Positions 8,212 through 15,624 of a DNA stretch of 64,000 bases are shown in pieces. The stretch lies in the NCBI RefSeq assembly GCF_041053105.1, contig NZ_CP163444.1, positions 6,480,501 through 6,544,500 of the forward strand, in the 5' to 3' direction. The notes beneath the pieces are model-generated. The model saw nothing but the letters and a program-made list of their open reading frames with translations, searched no databases and was not told where the DNA came from. Within the stretch, counting starts at the first letter, position 1, and every line of letters begins with the position of its first letter. The position numbers were made by a program, and so were the translations under genes. The DNA is from Streptomyces sp. R44 (GTDB lineage: Bacteria; Actinomycetota; Actinomycetes; Streptomycetales; Streptomycetaceae).

Positions 8212-9002
8212 TGGGGTTCGAGCTTATTCAGGACTTCGAACGTGGGACGGTGACGCTCGCCTTCGATGACGTCGCAAGGTTCGAGCACGAGTCGGGTCCG
8301 TTCCAGGACCGAGCTACGGTCGTCCTCAGCCGCACGGAGTACGAGGCGCATGTCCGGCCGGCGGTGGTGCACGCTGGTCGTCCCCGTGGCGCGGCGCCGC
8401 TGAACTGGCGGACTTCGAGCGGATGGACGCCTGACAAGGTGCGGAAGGCGCACTCGATCCCCGTTTTCCCTCGCTCTGTCGTGCTCGCCATGCTCGACGC
8501 CGCCGACGAAGCGCACCGGGTGCGGCTCTACGACGAGAACGAACGAGGCGGGGAGGCACGTCGGAAGGCTGCCGAGCTCCGCGAGGAGCTGGAGGCGGCA
8601 CGCAACGACCGGAGTCGCTGGGAGTCTCTGGCGACGTCCCGCGGTGCCGACGTCGCACGCCTCACAGTGGAGCTCAGCCAGGCGAAGGAGCAGCGCGACG
8701 CGTGGAAGGAAGCCGTCGAGACCCTGGACGAGAAGCGCGTCCGTCCTCTCGGCCGGGAGCTCGCGGAACTGAAGGCGGCGCACGAGGAGTGCCGAGCGCA
8801 GCGACGAGCGGCCCGGGGTGCGGCTCCACGGTTCATGTGGACCTCGACGGCGGAGGAGCACACGTTCTCCGACGAGGAGCTTCAGCGTTTCGCGGAGAGT
8901 GGCGCGCTTCGGGCTCCGCTGGGGTCGCTCGTGGCGGAGCTTCGCGCCGTCATCGTCAGCCAGGCGCGGGAGATCGCGCGACTGAAGGGGGAGAGCGAAT
9001 GA
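8211..9002 (+). CDS. Coiled-coil protein of unknown function
   Basis: A 263-residue protein with an N-terminal folded part (~1-95, with VVLSRTEYEAHVRP). A long charged coiled coil follows from ~110 to 200 (RRKAAELREELEAARNDRS; EELRVELSQ-like heptads). The C-terminal helix ends in REIARLKGESE. Overlapping start and stop codons on both sides tie it to the nuclease gene and to a small membrane protein. Confidence 0.7.
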   Translation: MGFELIQDFERGTVTLAFDDVARFEHESGPFQDRATVVLSRTEYEAHVRPAVVHAGRPRGAAPLNWRTSSGWTPDKVRKAHSIPVFPRSVVLAMLDAADEAHRVRLYDENERGGEARRKAAELREELEAARNDRSRWESLATSRGADVARLTVELSQAKEQRDAWKEAVETLDEKRVRPLGRELAELKAAHEECRAQRRAARGAAPRFMWTSTAEEHTFSDEELQRFAESGALRAPLGSLVAELRAVIVSQAREIARLKGESE

Positions 9003-9274
9003 CCGACAAGCTCAGCACCTACCGTCTGCGCCGCCGGGAGAAGCGCGCGGAGGACTGGGAGGACCGGGAGGCACTCGCGCGGTACGAGTTCGGCGGGTGG
9101 CTGGTCATCGGCGCTCTCTCGCCGCTGGAGGCGTGGCTTCTCATGCTCGTCATCGGAGCCCTTCACGGCCTGGCGCCCGTCATCCCTGCCGCCGGCTACG
9201 GCACGGCGCTCCTCCTGACGCTGGGGCTCGATCTGGCGGCGTGGTGGGCGGGCCGGTTCAGGCGCACGAAGTAG
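8999..9274 (+). CDS. Small two-helix membrane protein
   Basis: A 91-residue protein with a basic N-terminus (YRLRRREKRAEDWEDREALAR). Two hydrophobic segments span residues ~32-55 and ~60-83, followed by the basic tail RFRRTK. Start and upstream stop overlap (ATGA). Function is unknown. Confidence 0.65.
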   Translation: MTDKLSTYRLRRREKRAEDWEDREALARYEFGGWLVIGALSPLEAWLLMLVIGALHGLAPVIPAAGYGTALLLTLGLDLAAWWAGRFRRTK

Positions 9275-9300
9275 CACAAGACACTTACGGAGGAGAGAGC

Positions 9301-9993
9301 ATGACACAGCAGAGCAAGGCGCCGGCCCTGATGGAGCTCGACGGCTTCGAGTTCACGCCCTGGCCCAAGACGGCGAGGCTTTTCCGCGACATCGTCATCA
9401 CGGAGAAGCTGGATGGGACCAACGCCGCGATCCACGTGCGGCAGATGGAGGACTGGGAGACCTCCGTCGACTACCCCATGGAGGCGTGCACTGCCGTCGT
9501 GGGCGACGTGCGGTACGCCCTGGCTGCGCAGTCGCGGAACCGGCTGATTACCCCGGAGCACGACAACTACGGCTTCGCGCGGTGGGTGCACGAGAACGCC
9601 GCGGAGCTCGCCTACATCCTCGGCCCCGGCCTCCACTTCGGTGAGTGGTGGGGCCAGGGGATTGCCCGGAAGTACGGGCAGGCGGCGAAGCGCTTCAGCG
9701 TGTTCAACACGGAGCGGTGGTTCAAGACCGGGGACGACGGCCTGGACTCGATGTCGACGAGGGCGGCGCTCTCGTCGCTCGTTGGCGTCGTCGGTGCGGT
9801 GCCTGTGCTGTACTCCGGTGTCTTCAGCGAGGCCGCGATCCACACCACGCTGAGCAACCTGGCGGCACTGGGATCCGTCGCAGCCCCCGGCTTCATGAAC
9901 CCCGAAGGCATCTGCATTTTCCACACGCAGACTCGCACGGTCATGAAGGTCACGCTCGACGCCAACGACGCCGGTAAGTGGGAGGCGGCGTGA
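9301..9993 (+). CDS. RNA ligase (nucleotidyltransferase family)
   Basis: A 230-residue ATP-dependent RNA ligase-like enzyme. Motif I is EKLDGTNA with the adenylated Lys at residue 36. Further nucleotidyltransferase motifs are LHFGEWWGQGI, EGICIFHTQ and MKVTLDAN, with the motif V Lys. The protein is compact and lacks an obvious separate C-terminal domain, like small phage RNA_ligase-family members. It probably reseals cleaved tRNA or other RNA during infection. No phage polynucleotide kinase is visible in the window. It is preceded by GGAGGAGAG. Confidence 0.87.
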   Translation: MTQQSKAPALMELDGFEFTPWPKTARLFRDIVITEKLDGTNAAIHVRQMEDWETSVDYPMEACTAVVGDVRYALAAQSRNRLITPEHDNYGFARWVHENAAELAYILGPGLHFGEWWGQGIARKYGQAAKRFSVFNTERWFKTGDDGLDSMSTRAALSSLVGVVGAVPVLYSGVFSEAAIHTTLSNLAALGSVAAPGFMNPEGICIFHTQTRTVMKVTLDANDAGKWEAA

Positions 9994-10187
9994 AGCTCCT
10001 GACCGCCATCGTCATCCCACTGGCGCTCCTTGTCGGTCTGATCTCGCTCGCAGCGTGCACCGGTCCCGACGTCGCACAGTCCCCGGGCATCGAGATCGAT
10101 ATCGACGGCCCGAAGCACAAGACGACGAAGGCGCCCGATCCGAAGGCTCCGGTCTACAAGACACCCCGGAAGGTGGGACGTCGATGA
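9990..10187 (+). CDS. Predicted lipoprotein
   Basis: A 65-residue protein. The GTG at 9990 overlaps the RNA ligase stop and gives KLLTAIVIPLALLVGLIS followed by the lipobox LAAC. The mature part is short and charged with a Lys/Pro-rich tail. It is a candidate surface lipoprotein, for example for superinfection exclusion, but there is no direct evidence for that. Confidence 0.65.
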   Translation: MKLLTAIVIPLALLVGLISLAACTGPDVAQSPGIEIDIDGPKHKTTKAPDPKAPVYKTPRKVGRR

Positions 10188-10261
10188 GCGACGACCAGCG
10201 CGACCCGGACTACTGCTGGATGCACATGTGTCACAAGACCCAGTGCCCGCAGCCGCACTGA
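10184..10261 (+). CDS. 25-residue Cys/His microprotein
   Basis: The ATG at 10184 overlaps the lipoprotein stop (ATGA). The peptide ends CWMHMCHKTQCPQPH, with three Cys and three His in 15 residues, which could bind a metal. The overlap with the upstream gene and the AGAGGAG site directly after it argue that it is translated as part of the chain. Confidence 0.45.
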   Translation: MSDDQRDPDYCWMHMCHKTQCPQPH

Positions 10262-10272
10262 GAGGAGCATCC

Positions 10273-10506
10273 ATGGCCTTCAACCGAGGCTCACTGACAT
10301 CGGCCGCGCGGCTCTACCGCGACGTGCGCGGTCACATCCTGCGCCTCCCGTCGGGGATCGTCTGCGTCCCCACCGAGTACCGCGGGTCGGGCTACTGGGC
10401 GGCCGTCCCCGTGGGCGGTTCGAACGCCACCTACGGCGCCGGCGCGTGGGACATCAGCATCCACGCGGAGGACATCGACGAGGCGGAGAGGATCACGGTT
10501 CAGTGA
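10273..10506 (+). CDS. Small phage protein, unknown
   Basis: A 77-residue protein, ATG after AGAGGAG. It is beta-rich with GSGYWAAVPVGGSNATYG. It overlaps the next gene by 4 nt. Confidence 0.6.
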   Translation: MAFNRGSLTSAARLYRDVRGHILRLPSGIVCVPTEYRGSGYWAAVPVGGSNATYGAGAWDISIHAEDIDEAERITVQ

Positions 10507-10715
10507 GCCCTGACGAGTACGCCGCAGCCCTGGAGAAGGAGCGCCAGGACCGCAACGAGCGAGCGAAGTACATCGTCCGTGAGGAGCACGGCGGGTGGGA
10601 GCTGTTCCGGCGCAACGGCATCGGTCAGGCGTGGGGGATCACCCGGTACACCAAGCTGGAGACCGCACAGCTCGCGGCCGACGTCCTGAACCGCCTGAAG
10701 GAGGACGAGGCGTGA
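10503..10715 (+). CDS. Small phage protein, unknown
   Basis: A 70-residue protein, GTG start overlapping the previous stop (GTGA). An N-terminal charged helix is followed by a strand pattern REEHGGWELFRRNGI and a helix. The layout resembles other short WELF/GG-type host-takeover proteins, but I recognise no family. Confidence 0.6.
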   Translation: MSPDEYAAALEKERQDRNERAKYIVREEHGGWELFRRNGIGQAWGITRYTKLETAQLAADVLNRLKEDEA

Positions 10716-11035
10716 GCATCGAGTACCTGCGCAAGCGGTTCGAGGAGCGGATCTGGGAGTCGCCCCTTGCGGCACACCTGGACGGCGACACTGATACGAC
10801 CGTTGCCGCACTCGTCGAAGGCCTCCTGATCGAGGCGGAGGAGCTGGATCTCCGACAGCCGGCGCGTTCACTGAACGGGCACGCACGGCGCATCGAGGAG
10901 GCAGTGAAGGCGGCTGCAGCCGACGGCTTCGAACTCGACAACGGACACGGTGTTGCGCTGTATCGCGTGGACCTGAACGACCGTCGCGGTTCCGCCGGGT
11001 ACGAGGAACTGGACCTCCCGCTGTACTCGGAGTAG
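10712..11035 (+). CDS. Small phage protein, unknown
   Basis: A 107-residue, mostly acidic and helical protein with EALVEGLLIEAEELD-type helices and a short C-terminal strand region. GTGA overlap with the upstream gene. It is the last gene before operator A2 and a terminator. Confidence 0.6.
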   Translation: MSIEYLRKRFEERIWESPLAAHLDGDTDTTVAALVEGLLIEAEELDLRQPARSLNGHARRIEEAVKAAAADGFELDNGHGVALYRVDLNDRRGSAGYEELDLPLYSE

Positions 11036-11037
11036 TT

Positions 11038-11055
11038 CCGCTAATCGACTAGCGC
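11038..11055. promoter_or_regulatory. Element A2: operator-like palindrome
   Basis: CCGCTAATCGACTAGCGC starts directly after the preceding stop codon. It differs from the perfect palindrome at two positions. Confidence 0.65.
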
Positions 11056-11076
11056 AAGTCCCACACGCACGACCTC

Positions 11077-11105
11077 AGCCCCCGGTTGCTTCGGCGCCGG
11101 GGGCT
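11077..11105 (+). terminator. Terminator hairpin with conserved tail
   Basis: The stem AGCCCCCGG/CCGGGGGCT is followed by TTTGGGCG. The same stem and tail recur at 18,794 and 22,088, each ahead of a new operon start, so terminator and promoter are probably paired here. Confidence 0.75.
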
Positions 11106-11141
11106 TTGGGCGTGTAACCACATAGCAGAGGAGAGAGCGCG

Positions 11142-11339
11142 ATGAAGCTCAGGACGACGCCCACCACCATCCACACCGCCGACGGTTCCAGCGTCACCAT
11201 CCGCCGGCGCGGGATCGAGTACGACCTCGAAACGCGAAACGCTGTCGGAGAGACGATTGCCACCGTCGAGATGTCGGCCGACGACTTCCACGCGCTGTGC
11301 GCGGAGATGGACGAGCTGCGGTACGAGGAGGCGGCGTGA
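11142..11339 (+). CDS. Small phage protein, unknown
   Basis: A 65-residue beta-rich protein (TADGSSVTIRRRGIEYDLET) with a helical C-terminus. ATG after GAGGAGAG. First gene of a chain in which nearly every start overlaps the previous stop up to 15.5 kb. Confidence 0.6.
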   Translation: MKLRTTPTTIHTADGSSVTIRRRGIEYDLETRNAVGETIATVEMSADDFHALCAEMDELRYEEAA

Positions 11340-11569
11340 ACGCACGAACCCTCACCGTCGCCCACCAGGCGCCGGGCGAGTGCTCTTACTGCGACGAGCG
11401 GCATGCGGCGATTGTCGACGCCGTGGTTGATGACCTCGTCGTCGGCATGAAGGTCGACGTCGAGCGGGCGCGGAACTACGTGCTTTCTCGGGTCTGGGAA
11501 GCGCTCCGTGACGCTGGCGACATCGACGGGATGGGTGTCGTTAACAAGCTGATGGAGGGACCGTGGTGA
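11336..11569 (+). CDS. Small phage protein with Cys pair, unknown
   Basis: A 77-residue protein, GTGA overlap. N-terminal CSYCDERH is a single CxxC knuckle; the rest is helical. Function is unknown. Confidence 0.6.
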   Translation: MNARTLTVAHQAPGECSYCDERHAAIVDAVVDDLVVGMKVDVERARNYVLSRVWEALRDAGDIDGMGVVNKLMEGPW

Positions 11570-11790
11570 GCGAGATCAGCGATCCCGTCATGGAAGCCTT
11601 CGGGGAACTGGCCGTCGCCCTCGGGCACACCGCCCCGCTCATCCAGTGGCCAGCAGTGAAGGCGCTTTTCCGGCTCCTCGACGTGCACGCCCACGAGTTG
11701 GCGGAAGAGATCCGCGGTGAGGCGCGGCGCCTCGACAGCCCCCACATGGCCGACGCTGCCGATCTCATCGACCCGGAGGTGACCGGATGA
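11566..11790 (+). CDS. Small phage protein, unknown
   Basis: A 74-residue helical protein. Two GTG codons stand in tandem; 11566 has better spacing to GGAGGG and gives MSEISDPVM. No family recognised. Confidence 0.6.
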   Translation: MSEISDPVMEAFGELAVALGHTAPLIQWPAVKALFRLLDVHAHELAEEIRGEARRLDSPHMADAADLIDPEVTG

Positions 11791-12152
11791 CGTACCACTT
11801 CATCCACTGTCCCGCCGGCCGTCCTGGACCGCCGGGCATCGGGAGCGGCTGCGGACACTTCGAGCCGCTTGACCTGGCGGACAGCCGACCTGCATACGCA
11901 GCGATGCGCGAGCACCTGTCGGGGCTGCACGGCGGCATGGTTCATGCACCGGAGTCCGTCGACCGTGCACTCCGACGGCTGCATGTCTGGACGCCGTTCC
12001 CGGTCGACGGTGGTGAGCAGAACTGTGATCGGTTCTACGACCACCCGCCCCACGACTGGACGCGCGGACGGTGCTGGGGCAACGGACCCTTCCGGCAGGT
12101 GCCAGAGCGTGAGATGTGGCCGCCGAACTGGACTGACGAGGAGGACTCATGA
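11787..12152 (+). CDS. Phage protein with possible metal-binding residues, unknown
   Basis: A 121-residue protein rich in Cys, His and Trp (FIHCPAG, GCGHFEPLD, CWGNGPFR). This suggests a small metal-stabilised fold. ATGA overlap with its neighbours on both sides. Confidence 0.6.
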   Translation: MTYHFIHCPAGRPGPPGIGSGCGHFEPLDLADSRPAYAAMREHLSGLHGGMVHAPESVDRALRRLHVWTPFPVDGGEQNCDRFYDHPPHDWTRGRCWGNGPFRQVPEREMWPPNWTDEEDS

Positions 12153-12502
12153 AGTACACCGACCGCCACGGCGACACGTGGGAGGAACTGACCTCCCAGT
12201 CTGGTGTGGCCGAGCTTGAATGCACGGAGTCGGACACCGCCGGCTTCGCCGGAACAGTCCTTCCGAAGCTCGAAGTCGAGACCGACTGGGGCCCGCTCAC
12301 CCCGGTGCCCGAGCCGTCGGAATGCGCCGCCCGGGCGGACGAGGACAAGGCCGCCGGCCCCACGGTCTCCGACGTCATGAGCCGCGCGAGCGTCTTTCAG
12401 GCGGCGCACGCGATGGTCTCCGGGCTGAAGTGGGGCGACGACGACGCCCCGAGCATTTACGACGTCCTTCAGGTGGCGAAGTGGATGGGGGAGAGCGAGT
12501 GA
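12149..12502 (+). CDS. Phage protein with YxDxxGDxW motif (phiSA1p31-like)
   Basis: A 117-residue protein opening with KYTDRHGDTWEEL. This motif recurs in at least four other products of the prophage (12,502; 18,045; 19,142; 19,913). It matches the short beta domain seen in proteins named phiSA1p31-related in Streptomyces phages. A Pro/Glu linker and a helical C-terminus follow. Function is unknown. Confidence 0.6.
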   Translation: MKYTDRHGDTWEELTSQSGVAELECTESDTAGFAGTVLPKLEVETDWGPLTPVPEPSECAARADEDKAAGPTVSDVMSRASVFQAAHAMVSGLKWGDDDAPSIYDVLQVAKWMGESE

Positions 12503-12843
12503 TGGAGAAGCACTACCGCGACGCGGCCGGCGCCGTGTGGGTCCGCACCGACAGCGACACGCTTCGCTGCGTCCGTGGCCGTGATGCCGTGCACGCCGGC
12601 GACCTGAAGCCCAAGTGGGAGTTCCGCTACGAGGATCGGCTGACGGAGGTCAACCCCTTCGTCGACGAGCACGCCTCGAAGGCGATTCGTGCGGAACTGG
12701 CGATCGTTCTGACGGAGCTGGCTGACGAGATCTACTCGCCCTACTCCTACTCCGGCGTGGAGGACGACATCCGGACCACGCTGTCGACAGTGCTGGAGGA
12801 GAAGTCTCGCAGCCTGCGGGCGTCGCTGGGAATGGAGGACTGA
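12502..12843 (+). CDS. Phage protein with YxDxxGxxW motif, unknown
   Basis: A 113-residue protein starting KHYRDAAGAVWVRTDSD, a divergent copy of the same N-terminal motif as its neighbour. A helical C-terminal part follows. The ATG at 12502 overlaps the upstream stop; a GTG one codon earlier is also possible. Confidence 0.6.
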   Translation: MEKHYRDAAGAVWVRTDSDTLRCVRGRDAVHAGDLKPKWEFRYEDRLTEVNPFVDEHASKAIRAELAIVLTELADEIYSPYSYSGVEDDIRTTLSTVLEEKSRSLRASLGMED

Positions 12844-13016
12844 TGGCCGTTGACCCCTATGGCATGAAGACCCGAGCCGTCGCCTTCGCCGTTCGCGCCG
12901 GCCACACAGACGAGATGGCGCATCGCTTCCTGGAGCGACTGTGCGCTGACGGTGTGCTCGGGCAACCCGACAAGTTCGGACCGCTTTTGGCTCAGATGAT
13001 GGAGGAGAACCGGTGA
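12843..13016 (+). CDS. 57-residue phage protein, unknown
   Basis: Starts MAVDPYGMKTRAV and ends LLAQMMEENR. The ATG overlaps the upstream stop (TGATG) and the stop overlaps the next GTG, so it fills the gap exactly. It is helical with no known domain. Confidence 0.55.
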   Translation: MAVDPYGMKTRAVAFAVRAGHTDEMAHRFLERLCADGVLGQPDKFGPLLAQMMEENR

Positions 13017-13219
13017 TCGTCGCAGTACTGCTCAGCGCTGCCTACTTGGCGGCTGGACTGGCCTACGCCCGCTGGGGTCCGGTCGACTTCGACGAGTACG
13101 AGGCGCCGAATGCGCTGGCGTGCGTGACGGTGCTGACGGGCCCTGTCGTTCTGCTCGTGTCCGCGCCGGTCTACCTCGTCGGCCGCCTGGCTCGCTTCGC
13201 AAGGGAGGCGGGCCGGTGA
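13013..13219 (+). CDS. Small membrane protein
   Basis: A 68-residue protein with two hydrophobic segments (VAVLLSAAYLAAGLAY and CVTVLTGPVVLLVSAPVYLV) and a basic C-terminus. GTGA overlap. Function is unknown. Confidence 0.6.
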   Translation: MIVAVLLSAAYLAAGLAYARWGPVDFDEYEAPNALACVTVLTGPVVLLVSAPVYLVGRLARFAREAGR

Positions 13220-13521
13220 GCATGCGTGAACTCGTGGCAGCCGGCGCCCCAGAGCTGCCGCCCGGGTACTTCTACCGGGTCAAGCGTTTCATGGGAACCG
13301 GCATTGACGTACAGGTGCGCCGTGCGCGCCGTCTGGTGGGCTCTGTAGAGCTCGCGCACTGCATCACCTTCCCGGGCGTTCATTCGAGCGGGGAGGCGGC
13401 CGTGGTGGCTGCCTGCGTGCGGGCACATCAGCGGTGGGTGGAGCGTGACGAGGAGGGCGCAGCGTGCCGAGCTGCAGCGGAGTTCATTGGCGACCACGAC
13501 CCGAGGGGCGGGAGACGGTGA
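13216..13521 (+). CDS. Small phage protein, unknown
   Basis: A 101-residue protein starting at GTG 13216 (an ATG two codons later is an alternative). Beta strands around RVKRFMGTGIDVQVRRARR are followed by a helix ending in a Gly/Arg tail. No family recognised. Confidence 0.55.
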   Translation: MSMRELVAAGAPELPPGYFYRVKRFMGTGIDVQVRRARRLVGSVELAHCITFPGVHSSGEAAVVAACVRAHQRWVERDEEGAACRAAAEFIGDHDPRGGRR

Positions 13522-13694
13522 ACGACTTCCTCTGGCGCCTGGCACACACCCACGTGTGGTCGAAGAAGCGTCCGCCGCGCACCCTTCACGAGCTGACGGG
13601 GGAGTACTACGCCCCCGTTCACTGGCGGCGCCTCGTGTCGCGCCCCGGGTGGTTCATCGCGTTCGTTCGGTACGACAAGAGGGAGGGCGCGTGA
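13518..13694 (+). CDS. 58-residue phage protein, unknown
   Basis: The GTG at 13518 overlaps the preceding stop, giving MNDFLWRLAHTHVW. Longer in-frame starts would run deep into the upstream gene and were rejected. It is rich in Trp, Tyr and Arg. Confidence 0.55.
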   Translation: MNDFLWRLAHTHVWSKKRPPRTLHELTGEYYAPVHWRRLVSRPGWFIAFVRYDKREGA

Positions 13695-14029
13695 CACTCC
13701 GCTACATCACCCTTGCCGACGCGGTGCGCTTGGAGTTCGAGCGCACCCACCCGGGAGGGAAGAACACGCTCCTCTGCGTCGGCCTCTGTCGACGTCGGCT
13801 GGACCGCGAGGACTTCCGCGAGACGCCGTGGCATGGACGTGCGGCAAGCTGTCGACGCTGCGAGGGCTTCCGCTACGTCGACGTGCTCCGAGAACAGATC
13901 ACGTGGGAGCTCGTCCAGGCCCGGGAGAAGCTGCGGGCCTACCAGCGCTACGCCCAGACGCTCCGGCTGGAACGACTGAACCGTGTCGTCATCGAGTTGT
14001 GGCCCGTGGAAGAAGACGAGGAGAACTGA
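13691..14029 (+). CDS. Phage protein with Cys cluster, unknown
   Basis: A 112-residue protein with LLCVGLCRRRLDRE and ASCRRCEGFRYVD, that is, two spaced Cys pairs that could form a zinc site. A long C-terminal helix follows. GTGA start overlap. Confidence 0.55.
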   Translation: MTLRYITLADAVRLEFERTHPGGKNTLLCVGLCRRRLDREDFRETPWHGRAASCRRCEGFRYVDVLREQITWELVQAREKLRAYQRYAQTLRLERLNRVVIELWPVEEDEEN

Positions 14030-14397
14030 TGAGTACTGATGCACGGCTGATCCGCCCGCGTCCATACCTGGAGTTCGACGCTGGCGGCATGGTCCACCGG
14101 GTCGACATCACGACGAAGGACATCGGTTGCACCATCGGCACCGAGCTGCGCTACGTCGGTCCGTTCCGCAGCCTGACGAGCGTCCGCCTCGTCGCCTACC
14201 GGCCCGGGACTCGGCACTCCGACTGCGCGGAGGAGTGCGCCGCGGAGCACCTGACAAAGGCGCTGGAGAAGTACCGCGCGGGCAGCCGCTTCAGCCTGTC
14301 CGGCGTGGAGGGGCTCGCGGAGTGCCTGCGGGACGTCGTGACCGAGGACGGCTGCCGACTGTGGGATCCGGAGCACGAGGAGGACGAATGGAACTGA
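14029..14397 (+). CDS. Phage protein, unknown
   Basis: A 122-residue protein with a beta N-terminus and a His/Cys-containing middle (TRHSDCAEECAAEHLTKAL). TGATG overlap upstream and a 10-nt overlap with the next gene. Confidence 0.55.
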   Translation: MSTDARLIRPRPYLEFDAGGMVHRVDITTKDIGCTIGTELRYVGPFRSLTSVRLVAYRPGTRHSDCAEECAAEHLTKALEKYRAGSRFSLSGVEGLAECLRDVVTEDGCRLWDPEHEEDEWN

Positions 14398-14933
14398 CCC
14401 CGCTCCCGGGCGACTTCGCCCTAACGAAGATCGGCGGTCTCACTGGCCGCTTCGTCGCCGCCGGCCAGGCGCTCGTAGGCGACGCGGCGCCGGTACAGCA
14501 CGCGTTCGTGTACGTCGGGAACGGCGAGATCGTTCAGGCCATGCCCGGCGGGGCGGAGCTGATTCGCCTGGAGGACGCGAGCGAGCCTGTCGTGTGGTCG
14601 ACGGGGCGTTTCGACCTGACTGCCTGGCAGCGCACGCACATCACGACTGCCGCATTCAGTCTCGTCGGCACCCCGTACAGCTTCCTCGACTACGCATCGA
14701 TCGCCCTCGCGCACTGGCGGATCCGTCCTCGGTGGGTGCGGGAGTACGTGGCGGACAGCGGGCACATGATCTGTTCTCAGCTCGTCGACGAGGTGTACCG
14801 CCGTGCTGGCGTCGACCTCCTCCCGGAGACGCGCCTTGCGGGCGATGTGACGCCTGGGGATCTGTGGCGCGTGCTGCACCCAGAGCGTGTGACATCAACG
14901 GATCGAGACCTGTGGGGGCTGATCAATGAGTGA
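14388..14933 (+). CDS. YiiX-like permuted papain-fold hydrolase
   Basis: A 181-residue protein resembling the permuted NlpC/P60 (YiiX/YaeF-type) peptidases. VQHAFVYVGNGEIVQAMPGG carries the conserved His and a GGAELI strand follows. MICSQLVDEVYRRAG carries the conserved Cys-Ser. In this group Cys and His form the catalytic pair. It may trim peptidoglycan or act on lipids or amides; the substrate is unknown. It overlaps its neighbours on both sides. Confidence 0.7.
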   Translation: MELTPLPGDFALTKIGGLTGRFVAAGQALVGDAAPVQHAFVYVGNGEIVQAMPGGAELIRLEDASEPVVWSTGRFDLTAWQRTHITTAAFSLVGTPYSFLDYASIALAHWRIRPRWVREYVADSGHMICSQLVDEVYRRAGVDLLPETRLAGDVTPGDLWRVLHPERVTSTDRDLWGLINE

Positions 14934-15507
14934 CGACCGGGACGCGCGCGTCGAGTCGTATTACGACGGCTGGGGCGCGCGTGGCATGGCAGAGAGGATT
15001 GTCGAGCTGGAGGACGCCCTAGCTGCCTCGAAGAAGGACGCTGACGACGGGTGGTCCCATGCCTCCGCACAGGAGGTCGACGCCACGGAGTGGGCTCACC
15101 TGTGGAAGGGGGCGCACGAGTGGGGAGTTCGTCGGCGCCTCGCCTGGCTCTCCGCCCGGCGTCGCGCCGCCCATGAGTCCGACATGGCGGCCGACGCCGT
15201 GGCACACCTTGCCGCGGACCGGGACCGCTGGAAGCGTGCGGCTGAGCAGAACGGAGTTCTCTACGCAGCCGCCGAGAACCAACGGGACGACGCACGCCAG
15301 GAGACCGCGCGTTTCCGTTCCTACGCAGCCGACGTCAAGGCCGTTCGTGGCTGGGCGCTCGACGGCTCGGAGGACTGTCCGCTCCGCTTCCTGCGGGAGG
15401 TGCACGAGTCCACGCACGAGCTGGAGACGGCGGAACGGGAAGGGCGTCCCTTCGTCTCCCGTACCCACCGCCGGGCCGCGCGAGGCGACTTCGACGAGGT
15501 CCGCTAA
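14926..15507 (+). CDS. Coiled-coil phage protein ending in operator A3
   Basis: A 193-residue charged helical protein (ERIVELEDALAASKKDADDG; AADRDRWKRAAEQNG). It is similar in style to Streptomyces phage proteins with long helices but no named domain. Its final Arg codon and TAA stop are inside operator A3. Confidence 0.6.
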   Translation: MSDDRDARVESYYDGWGARGMAERIVELEDALAASKKDADDGWSHASAQEVDATEWAHLWKGAHEWGVRRRLAWLSARRRAAHESDMAADAVAHLAADRDRWKRAAEQNGVLYAAAENQRDDARQETARFRSYAADVKAVRGWALDGSEDCPLRFLREVHESTHELETAEREGRPFVSRTHRRAARGDFDEVR

Positions 15508-15518
15508 TCGCTTAGCGA
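15501..15518. promoter_or_regulatory. Element A3: operator-like palindrome overlapping a stop codon
   Basis: CCGCTAATCGCTTAGCGA. The TAA stop of the upstream gene is within it. It is followed by AACTTCGCGG, as at 27,740, and lies 15 bp before element B3. Confidence 0.7.
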
Positions 15519-15532
15519 AACTTCGCGGTCGA

Positions 15533-15567
15533 CCCGAACATCTGGCGCTCACCCCCACATAACTAAG
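15533..15567 (+). promoter_or_regulatory. Element B3: repeated promoter-like block
   Basis: CCCGAACAT, a 7-nt gap, then TCACCCCCACATAACT, 58 nt upstream of the directionality factor gene. This is the third B copy and lies next to operator A3. Confidence 0.65.
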
Positions 15568-15624
15568 GCAGAGGACGACGCGATCGTCCGACGCACACAC
15601 GTCACCTACGAAAGGCACTCACGC

